NCBI GenBank assembly: GCA_002366775.1
Contig: DFBW01000106.1
Span: forward strand, 1 to 5,509
From: Roseovarius sp. UBA3070
GTDB lineage: Bacteria > Pseudomonadota > Alphaproteobacteria > Rhodobacterales > Rhodobacteraceae
DNA length: 5,509 nt
Direction of reading: 5' to 3'
The notes below the pieces were generated by a model. It did not search any database, was not told where the DNA came from, and worked only from the letters and a program-made list of their open reading frames with translations. Numbering within the stretch: position 1 is the first letter of the stretch; the number at the start of each line of letters is the position of its first letter. Both the position numbers and the translations under genes were made by a program. Shown in pieces: positions 1-5,509 of this stretch.

Positions 1-1928
1 CGCAGAACGCTCAGCGCCAGCTCTTCCTGTTTGCGCAGGATATTGGCGCGCGCGGCTTCAATTTCGCTCTCGGATACAGGCGATTGTAGCAAATTCAGCC
101 GTGCCTCGGCTTGCTCTCGCAGATTGACCGCCAGACTATGCGCCGTCTCCGCTTCTTCCAGTGATTTTTGCGTGCTCGCGCCGATCTCGGCCAAAGATTC
201 CTTGCGAGCTTTCTCACCTTCGGCCAGTTTCTCGCGGAATTGCGCGGCTTGCAGCACCTGCTTGGCCAGTTCTATTTCTTCGGGCTTTGGGTCAGCAATC
301 AGCGTCTCAAGATTGGCCTCCAGCCGCGCCAGATCGGCCTTCGCTATTTCAACTTTGCTTTTTTCTTCCCAGTTCGACAGCAACGCCAGAACCTGGTTTT
401 CGCTCACCCAATCGCCTTCGTTCACATTGATCTGGATAATTTCCCCATTGGTGCGAGCGCGCACTTGGGTGCGCTCCAGCGGGCGGACAAAGAAATCCCC
501 GCCGACCGTGAAGGAGTAAGGTTGTATCGCCACAAAATAGAGCACGCTCAGAATCAACACCCAAATGGCCAGCCTGCGCACCCGGCTGCTTTTGGAGCGC
601 CGGGTTTTGTCCAGTTTCAGCACCGTATCTAGATGGTCAGACGGCCGCGCCTCCCTTTTGGTGCGCGATGCAGTTTCTGGTGTGGACTCAGGCGCAGAAG
701 AAGCCTCGGATTTGGAAACAGGCTGCGTGCTCAGTGCTGCATCCAATATTTCGTCAAACTCATCCCTTGGCTTTAGATTGAGCGCCACAGGCCCCAGGAT
801 GTCCTCCAGACCGGCGTCTACTGCGCTCGATTCCGGCGGTTGAAGCGGCTCTGCCGAGCCATCGCCCAGAATCGCATCCAGCTCCGAGTTGAGCACATCG
901 GATTTATTGGTGGATTTGCTCCGTTGACGGGGCTCATGCTTGCCTGCTTTTTGATGCGCCATTTGTTCAGAACCAGTTGGTTCTGCCTCGTCTACAATAA
1001 CGTTCGGCGCTTTGTAGCACGAAACACTTGAGCGATGCGAGGCTTCAACTGTGCGGCGCGGTTTCTTTTGTGTTGGCTTGTCCTTGCCGCTGTTTCTCCG
1101 GTTAATCAGCCAGGCCAGACTCATCGACAAAATGGCTGCAAACATCACCACGCCCGTGCCGCGAAATTGCTCTTCCAGGGCAAAGGCCACTGCGCTGAAA
1201 ACCAGCAACACCAATGCCGTGGTGAAACCAATCGACAAGACCGCATAAAACAACAACCCCCGAATCGCGCGGGCTGACAGCATTTCGGGGATGGGTTTGC
1301 CGCGCAGGATCAGCCCAAGCAGACGGTATGATTGCTCGCGCAGGTCAGGCATGCGAAACCACGCCGCCATCCAGTGATAGCCATCCGCGCGCCACATCGG
1401 GTTAAGGGTGAATAGGAAGGCGCCCAGCCCCGTCGAGCCCAGCACCAGTGCAGCATCAGCGGCGCCGGTACCGCCGCGCCGTGTCAACACCCAAAACAAC
1501 GTGCCAAAGGCAAACAACGCCAGCCGCGCCAGCAATGGCGCCGCATAGCAGATGCGTTGCTCGGGATAATCCAGCCTGCGAATTTGACCAGTTGAGACAA
1601 AAAACCGCGGGATCACCCCAAAAAACAGCCGTATGCCAAATTCATGTGGCGCAATGCCGAGATAGGCCATCGTCATCCCCATCACCAACCGGCTCAGCAA
1701 ATTGGCCGTCAGCATGGAGATCACCAGGTTTTGCACAAAGCTGAACGTGCTCAGTGCCAGATCCAGGTTTTCCTTCAATTCATACCAGTTGAAGTACCCC
1801 GCAATCAGCGCAAACACTGCTAACGGCAAGATCAGATGTCGCAAACCTTTGATCGGTGACAGCAGATCACCCGCAAACGTCAGCACCCGTGACGGGTTGG
1901 CAAATGTGGCACTAAAAGGAGAGCTCAT
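1..1928 (-). CDS. M50-peptidase-like membrane domain fused to HlyD-type periplasmic adaptor (C-terminus cut by window edge)
   Basis: The frame is open from ATG at 1928 to the left edge, giving 642 residues. Residues 30-276 hold about six hydrophobic segments. HEFGIRLFFGVIPRFF (95-110), the AAPLLARLALFA segment (129-140) and LNPMWRADGYHW (175-186) resemble the M50-like fold of putative peptide zinc metalloproteases, where NPxxxxDGY is the second metal motif. The expected HExxH site aligns with SRLVM (79-83), so zinc catalysis is probably lost. Residues 277-450 form a polar, low-complexity, probably disordered linker. A transmembrane helix follows (about 452-469). Then comes a lipoyl-like half-motif, TNGEIIQINVNEGDWVSENQ (493-512), and a long coiled coil (520-642) with a HlyD-like hairpin tip, IGASTQKSLEEAE (582-594). 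By family, HlyD adaptors link an inner-membrane transporter to the cell exterior or an outer-membrane channel. The partner transporter is not in the window. No good ribosome-binding site precedes the ATG, but no other start codon was seen in the roughly 70 bases of frame just upstream. The adaptor part is sure; the M50 relation is an inference from motifs. Confidence 0.85.
   Translation of the reverse strand, partial: MSSPFSATFANPSRVLTFAGDLLSPIKGLRHLILPLAVFALIAGYFNWYELKENLDLALSTFSFVQNLVISMLTANLLSRLVMGMTMAYLGIAPHEFGIRLFFGVIPRFFVSTGQIRRLDYPEQRICYAAPLLARLALFAFGTLFWVLTRRGGTGAADAALVLGSTGLGAFLFTLNPMWRADGYHWMAAWFRMPDLREQSYRLLGLILRGKPIPEMLSARAIRGLLFYAVLSIGFTTALVLLVFSAVAFALEEQFRGTGVVMFAAILSMSLAWLINRRNSGKDKPTQKKPRRTVEASHRSSVSCYKAPNVIVDEAEPTGSEQMAHQKAGKHEPRQRSKSTNKSDVLNSELDAILGDGSAEPLQPPESSAVDAGLEDILGPVALNLKPRDEFDEILDAALSTQPVSKSEASSAPESTPETASRTKREARPSDHLDTVLKLDKTRRSKSSRVRRLAIWVLILSVLYFVAIQPYSFTVGGDFFVRPLERTQVRARTNGEIIQINVNEGDWVSENQVLALLSNWEEKSKVEIAKADLARLEANLETLIADPKPEEIELAKQVLQAAQFREKLAEGEKARKESLAEIGASTQKSLEEAETAHSLAVNLREQAEARLNLLQSPVSESEIEAARANILRKQEELALSVL
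609..890 (-). other. Adaptor linker with four LDxIL-like short motifs
   Basis: Residues 347-440 of the minus-strand adaptor lie in a polar linker between its two membrane parts. Within this otherwise unstructured stretch a short acidic-hydrophobic pattern recurs: ELDAILGD (residues 349-356), GLEDILGP (373-380), EFDEILDA (390-397) and HLDTVLKL (432-439). The core is [L/F]-[D/E]-x-[I/V]-L. Spacing between copies is 24, 17 and 42 residues. The DNA of the copies is not identical, so this is a repeat at protein level only. By topology (helices on both sides) the linker is probably cytoplasmic, and the motifs could be helical docking sites. The function is unknown. Confidence 0.5.
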
Positions 1929-1966
1929 TGCAGGGTTTGTGATCCAAAATCGTTTGTGCGAAGTGC

Positions 1967-1996
1967 TTGAAAAGCTTGGCTTCGCGCTGTTATAAT
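1967..1996 (+). promoter_or_regulatory. Sigma70-type promoter with extended -10
   Basis: The -35 box is TTGAAA (1967-1972), followed by an 18-base spacer and a perfect -10 box TATAAT (1991-1996). A TG dinucleotide at 1988-1989 makes an extended -10. The match to the consensus is 5 of 6 plus 6 of 6. The predicted start of transcription is near 2003, about 90 bases ahead of the 161-residue protein gene. The promoter may also serve the downstream megasynthase if transcription crosses the 106-base gap. No equally good promoter for the divergent minus-strand gene was found. Confidence 0.7.
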
Positions 1997-2003
1997 GAGT
2001 TCT

Positions 2004-2031
2004 CGCGGAAAATCCATTATTCTTGTCCGCG
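2004..2031. repeat. 28-bp imperfect inverted repeat at the expected transcription start
   Basis: The arms are CGCGGAAAA (2004-2012) and TTGTCCGCG (2023-2031). They are complementary at 8 of 9 positions, with a 10-base AT-rich centre. The repeat begins one base after the predicted start site of the promoter at 1967-1996 and lies between the divergent genes. Two roles fit: an operator for a dimeric repressor placed to block the rightward promoter, or a hairpin in the 5' leader of the transcript. No regulator gene is visible in the window, so no regulator family can be named. Confidence 0.45.
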
Positions 2032-2092
2032 CTTTGTTTGCTGAGTTACGATTGTCTCTGTTTTTGAACCCTTTAACTGATGTGTGAACATA

Positions 2093-2578
2093 ATGACTAA
2101 AAAAACGGACACCTCGGAACAGGAAACCAGCGAGCTGCGCAAGCGGCGTGAGCGCCTGGAAGCTTTGAAATCCAAGCGCTCTGATACGGCAGCAGCTCCT
2201 GTAGCGCCGACGGCTGGGGCCGCAGCGGCAATTGGCGCGGGCAGCGGCATAGGTGCAGGTGGGCCCAAACGCGGACTCCAACGCAAAATGCTGATGAAAG
2301 TGTACAAGGTGTTGACCCAAACGTCGGCTGATGCAGGTGGACATGTGGCTGATACGCCCTTCACCGAAACGGGTGTTGCCCGGTTGATGGAACTGCTGCG
2401 TGCGCGCACGTCTGACCCTTCTGCGCAGGGGGCCAAAGTCGCCGACGGGTTGCTGAATTTCATCAGCCCCAGCGAAGGCGAAAACGCCACGCCCAGCGGT
2501 GCCAGCGTTGAAAAGCTGCAAATGCTGGCGCGCCGGATCGAATCCATGCGCGGCAAAGGCGCCCGAGTTGGCCGCTAG
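2093..2578 (+). CDS. Hypothetical protein, 161 residues, charged N-terminus and Ala/Gly-rich linker
   Basis: No family is recognised. ATG at 2093 gives 161 residues. An in-frame GTG at 2084 would add three, and an in-frame TGA at 2078 rules out anything earlier. No clear Shine-Dalgarno sequence precedes either start. Residues 8-28 are rich in Glu, Arg and Lys (SELRKRRERLEALKSKRS) and look like a short amphipathic or coiled-coil helix. Residues 30-58 are Ala/Gly/Pro rich and probably flexible. Residues 60-158 are mixed and mainly helical by eye, with GLQRKMLMKVYKVLTQ (60-75), VARLMELLRAR (96-106) and VEKLQMLARRIESMRGKG (139-156). There is no signal peptide, membrane segment or cysteine, so it is probably a soluble cytoplasmic protein. 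It is the first gene after the strong promoter at 1967-1996 and lies 106 bases before the megasynthase on the same strand, so an accessory or regulatory role is possible but unproven. Confidence 0.75.
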   Translation: MTKKTDTSEQETSELRKRRERLEALKSKRSDTAAAPVAPTAGAAAAIGAGSGIGAGGPKRGLQRKMLMKVYKVLTQTSADAGGHVADTPFTETGVARLMELLRARTSDPSAQGAKVADGLLNFISPSEGENATPSGASVEKLQMLARRIESMRGKGARVGR

Positions 2579-2592
2579 CGTAATTGGTGAGT

Positions 2593-2612
2593 TGGCCTTT
2601 TGTTAAGGGCCA
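2593..2612 (+). terminator. Weak hairpin in the gap between small protein and megasynthase genes
   Basis: TGGCCTT (2593-2599) pairs with AAGGGCCA (2605-2612) with one bulged G and a five-base loop (TTGTT). The sequence after it, TTGTTTAAAC, has a broken T-run instead of a solid one. It could be a leaky rho-independent terminator or attenuator after the small gene, or an mRNA stability element. The stem is short, so confidence is low. Confidence 0.25.
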
Positions 2613-2672
2613 TTGTTTAAACTGTTCCAGGCACCTAGGGGGCCAGATTTGCGGATTCGTATGTATCTGGTC

Positions 2673-2687
2673 GGATATAATTAAATG
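2673..2687 (+). promoter_or_regulatory. Start region of the megasynthase: GGA ribosome site overlapping a TATAAT box
   Basis: A minimal Shine-Dalgarno GGA (2673-2675) lies nine bases before ATG (2685-2687). TAA at 2682-2684 is in frame directly ahead of the ATG, so the protein cannot start earlier. The same stretch contains a perfect TATAAT (2676-2681). No -35 box at usual spacing was found (TTGCGG at 2649-2654 would leave 21 bases). The TATAAT may therefore be chance, or may give a transcript starting at or just after the ATG. Confidence 0.35.
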
Positions 2688-5509
2688 ACTGCCAGTAATG
2701 TATCAAACAACATAGCCGGTATGGCTTGCTTTGTGTTGGCGCCAAACGGGTTGGCCCCGGCTGCCTGCCTGCGTGCGTCTGAGAAATCAGGCGCTACGGG
2801 CCTATGGCAGCTTCCGTCTGATATCGACGCCGCAGGTTTTTCTGCCGAGCTGGCCCGTTTGACCAAAGCAGGCATATCCCGGTTTGGGGTTTGTGTTGCT
2901 GATCTGTCGGTCTTGCCCCTGCTGAAGTCTGTGCCGGAGGGTTTGATCACTCATGTGATTGCCCCTGCCGCCCTTTTGCAAGGCGCGGCTACCCGCCTGC
3001 GCAGCTTGCCCAAAGACGCCAAATTGCTGGCCGAAGTCACCCGCTGGAGTGATGATCTGGCGGACCTGCCCAAACGGGTCTCGGGGTTTGTTCTGAAAGG
3101 CCACGAATGCGCCGGGGCTGTCAGTGAGCAGACCACGTTTGTGCTGTTGCAGGAATTTCGCCGCAAAACCTCTCTGCCTTTGATCACGCGCGGCGGAATC
3201 ACCCCCGGCACGGCAGCAGCCTCTGGCGTGGCTGGTGCCGCGGGTGTCATGCTGGATGATCAGATTATTCTGCTGCCTGAAATCGGCCTGATAGATACCA
3301 CCCTGCGTCAACGTATCGCAGGTCTGTCCGGTTCTGAAACCGTCCAGATTGAAGACTTGCGTGGCGGGGCCTACTTGCGCGGCTTTGCAACCCAGCCGCG
3401 CGAGGTGGAGCCCGATCTGATCGCGCGTATGCTGGCTGATCCCGATGCGGTTCTGTCTGAAGGGGCGCGCCTGTCATGGGCATCCGGCACCCTGAAGCCA
3501 GGTGGCCAGGGGCTGGCTTTGGCAGCTGGTGTTTTGCGCCGCCATGGCACTTTGGGCCGTTTCATCAACGCCCTTCGCAAGGCATGGGACACTCTGCCCG
3601 CACAGGCGGCCGAACGTGCAATCCTGAGCGAAGACAGCCCGTTGGCGCGTTCCAACGGCACCCGCTTTCCGATCTTTCAGGGGCCCATGACCCGCGTGTC
3701 CGATGTGTCTGATTTCTTTGTGCGGGTGGCGGATGGTGGTGGCTTGCCGTTTGCGGCTCTGGCCTTGCTCAAGGGCGAACAGGTTGAAACCCTGCTGGCC
3801 CAGACCGAAACCCAGATGGCCGGTAAACCATGGGGCGTTGGCTTGCTGGGCTTTGCCGGATCCAAAGTGCTTGGACCGCAATTTGCCGCCATTGAAAAAC
3901 ACAAACCCGATTTCGCCATTGTTGCCGGCGCACGCATCGACCAGTTGCAAAATCTGGAAACCCAAGGCATCCGCGCCTTTGCCCATGTCGCCTCGGCCTC
4001 GCTGCTGACGCATTACATGGACGAGGGCATCACCCGGTTTATCATCGAGGGGCGTGAATGTGGCGGCCACATCGGCCCGATGTCCAGCTTCGTGTTGTGG
4101 AGCGCCATTCTGGATGCGATGGACCAGCACGCCATCACCCAAAAGACGCCGCAGAAAATCCAGCTGATCTTTGCGGGCGGCATTCATGATGATGTCTCGG
4201 CTGCTATGGTCGCCACCCTGGCAGAACCTTTTGCCGCGCGTGGTGTGCAGATTGGGGTTCTGATGGGCACGGCCTATCTGTTTACCTCTGAGATCGTGGA
4301 TTCGGGGGCCATTGTGCCTGACTATCAGGATGTTGCCCTTGGCACGGACACCACACAAGCCCTGTGGGAAGGCCCCGGTTTTGCCAGCCGCTGTGCTGTG
4401 ACCCCCATTGCCAACGAGTTCCGCGCCAAACGGGCTGAAATGCAATCTGGCGGTGCCACCATTACCGAGATCAAGGACGCGCTGGAACATTATACGTTGG
4501 GCCGATTGCGCATGGCCACCAAGGGCATTGCCCGCACCGGCCCGGATGGCACGCTGACGGACATTCCCGAGGACCAGCGCCGCGCGCAGGGGATGTATAT
4601 GATTGGCCAGGTCGCCGCCTTGCAAAACAAGGTACAGAGCATTGCCGATCTGCATGACACCGTCGCAAACGGTTCGGCCCGGCATCTACAGGCCTTTGCG
4701 CCAATCGCACATGTGCCCGCACAAGCCAGCCCGCCAAAACCGGCAGATATCGCCATCGTTGGCATGTCTACTCTGTTGCCCGGATCGGATACGCTGGAGG
4801 GCTACTGGCGGCGCATCACCAGCGGCAAAAGCGCCATTCGTGAAATCCCCAAGGATCGCTGGTCTCTTACCGGTTACTTTTCGGATGATCCCAAAGAGCG
4901 TGACAAGATCTATTCGATGCGGGGCGGCTTTTTGCCCGACATCGCCTTTAATCCGCTGAACTACGGCATTCCGCCTATGTCGATCCCGTCGGTCGATCCA
5001 ATGCAACTTCTGACACTCGAAGTTGTCTCGGACGCGCTGAACGATGCGGCCATGGGCGGTGACCACACGATCGAGCGTGAACGCATGTCGGTGGTCTTTG
5101 GGTTTTCCGGTGGCTTGGGTGAAGTGGGCGCAAAATACGCCACCCGTGCGGAACTGACCCGCCTGATGGGCAAAGTGCCCGAGGAAATGCTGGCGCGCCT
5201 GCCCGAATGGACCGAGGACAGTTTTGCCGGCCTTTTGCCCAACGTTGCGGCAGGGCGCGTGGCCAACCGGTTTGATCTGGGGGGCACCAACCAGGTTGTT
5301 GATGCCGCCTGTGCCTCATCTCTTGCTGCGCTTTATTCGGCTGTTCTTGAGCTGGAAACAGGACGGGCCGACGCGGTGATCGCGGGTGGCGTTGATACGC
5401 TGCAATCTCCCTTTGGCTATCTGTGTTTTGCCAAAACCACAGCCCTCAGCCCGCGCGGTGTGTGCAACACCTTTGACAAGGATGCCGACGGTATCGTCAT
5501 TTCCGAAGG
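2685..5509 (+). CDS. Giant type I polyketide/secondary-lipid synthase: tandem nitronate-monooxygenase (PfaD)-like barrels plus ketosynthase (C-terminus cut by window edge)
   Basis: The frame is open from ATG 2685 to the right edge (941 residues); an in-frame TAA just upstream fixes the N-terminal limit. Residues 1 to about 300 form a divergent nitronate-monooxygenase/2-nitropropane-dioxygenase-like barrel, seen in GHECAGAVSEQTTFVLLQ (139-156) and ITRGGITPGTAAASGVAGAA (167-186). Residues 326 to about 600 are a second, better kept barrel: TRFPIFQGPMTR (326-337), EGRECGGHIGPMSSFVLW (455-472), FAGGIHDD (496-503), LMGTAYLFTSE (526-536). By family these bind FMN, and in PfaD-type systems they act as enoyl reductases. 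A helical segment (about 606-670, with MYMIGQVAAL) and a Pro/Ala linker lead to a ketosynthase starting at DIAIVGMSTLLPGS (688-701). Its active-site motif DAACASSLAA (873-882) has the catalytic Cys876, and FDKDADGIVISEG closes the window. The two ketosynthase histidines, and any acyltransferase, carrier, ketoreductase or dehydratase domains, lie beyond the edge. There is no signal peptide; it should be cytoplasmic. The ketosynthase style resembles PfaA/HglE secondary-lipid synthases. The product is unknown. Confidence 0.9.
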   Translation, partial: MTASNVSNNIAGMACFVLAPNGLAPAACLRASEKSGATGLWQLPSDIDAAGFSAELARLTKAGISRFGVCVADLSVLPLLKSVPEGLITHVIAPAALLQGAATRLRSLPKDAKLLAEVTRWSDDLADLPKRVSGFVLKGHECAGAVSEQTTFVLLQEFRRKTSLPLITRGGITPGTAAASGVAGAAGVMLDDQIILLPEIGLIDTTLRQRIAGLSGSETVQIEDLRGGAYLRGFATQPREVEPDLIARMLADPDAVLSEGARLSWASGTLKPGGQGLALAAGVLRRHGTLGRFINALRKAWDTLPAQAAERAILSEDSPLARSNGTRFPIFQGPMTRVSDVSDFFVRVADGGGLPFAALALLKGEQVETLLAQTETQMAGKPWGVGLLGFAGSKVLGPQFAAIEKHKPDFAIVAGARIDQLQNLETQGIRAFAHVASASLLTHYMDEGITRFIIEGRECGGHIGPMSSFVLWSAILDAMDQHAITQKTPQKIQLIFAGGIHDDVSAAMVATLAEPFAARGVQIGVLMGTAYLFTSEIVDSGAIVPDYQDVALGTDTTQALWEGPGFASRCAVTPIANEFRAKRAEMQSGGATITEIKDALEHYTLGRLRMATKGIARTGPDGTLTDIPEDQRRAQGMYMIGQVAALQNKVQSIADLHDTVANGSARHLQAFAPIAHVPAQASPPKPADIAIVGMSTLLPGSDTLEGYWRRITSGKSAIREIPKDRWSLTGYFSDDPKERDKIYSMRGGFLPDIAFNPLNYGIPPMSIPSVDPMQLLTLEVVSDALNDAAMGGDHTIERERMSVVFGFSGGLGEVGAKYATRAELTRLMGKVPEEMLARLPEWTEDSFAGLLPNVAAGRVANRFDLGGTNQVVDAACASSLAALYSAVLELETGRADAVIAGGVDTLQSPFGYLCFAKTTALSPRGVCNTFDKDADGIVISE

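Noticed and set aside
31..519. A 162-residue open frame on the plus strand
   Set aside because: It is antisense to the adaptor's lipoyl-like and coiled-coil region, which is clearly coding. Its Ser/Ala/Arg-rich product is typical of a shadow frame.
1989..1994. TATAAC as a -10 box for the divergent minus-strand gene
   Set aside because: It overlaps the rightward -10 box because TTATAA is self-complementary, and no -35-like sequence lies 16-18 bases upstream on the minus strand.
1925..2521. A 198-residue open frame on the minus strand opposite the small protein gene
   Set aside because: The plus-strand frame has a strong promoter and a plausible helical, charged product. The minus-strand frame runs across the intergenic promoter region and has no recognisable features.
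2615..2622. Palindrome GTTTAAAC in the gap before the synthase
   Set aside because: An isolated 8-base palindrome is too short to support an operator or attachment site and has no second copy seen in the window.
3474..4685. A 403-residue open frame on the minus strand
   Set aside because: It lies fully antisense to the flavin-barrel part of the megasynthase, whose frame carries clear family motifs. Its translation is rich in Gly, His and Arg and shows no domain, as expected of an antisense shadow in GC-rich coding DNA.
2685..5509. Assignment as a classical EPA/DHA (pfa) synthase gene
   Set aside because: Domain order (two flavin barrels, then ketosynthase in one chain) does not match PfaA, PfaB, PfaC or PfaD, so a pfa gene name is not justified.

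Overview
The window fits the chromosome of a proteobacterium of moderately high GC, most likely an alphaproteobacterium of the Roseobacter/Rhodobacterales type. That placement rests on codon preference (CTG, GGC, GCC, CCC) and on the kind of synthase and adaptor present. It is an inference, not a proof. The two main genes both run off the window edges. No RNA gene, insertion sequence, CRISPR array or phage gene was seen.

Layout. Positions 1-1928 (minus strand) hold the N-terminal 642 residues of a two-part membrane protein. An M50-peptidase-like multi-helix membrane domain, whose zinc site looks lost, is joined by a long charged linker and one more membrane helix to a HlyD-type periplasmic adaptor (lipoyl-like half plus coiled-coil hairpin). 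Positions 1929-2092 are a divergent intergenic region. It carries a near-consensus sigma70 promoter pointing right and a 28-bp imperfect palindrome over the expected transcription start. Positions 2093-2578 (plus strand) encode a 161-residue protein of unknown function. A 106-bp gap with a small hairpin follows. From 2685 to the right edge (plus strand) runs the first 941 residues of a giant type I polyketide/fatty-acid-synthase-like enzyme: two tandem nitronate-monooxygenase/PfaD-like flavin barrels, a helical segment, then a ketosynthase with its active-site cysteine.

Working together. The plus-strand pair (small protein, then megasynthase) reads as the start of a secondary-lipid or polyketide locus. 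The divergent adaptor is a candidate for export of the product or of something linked to it. The most interesting points are the tandem flavin barrels fused ahead of a ketosynthase, the apparently dead M50-like domain fused to a HlyD adaptor, and four spaced copies of a short Leu-Asp-x-Ile-Leu-like motif in the linker of that adaptor.
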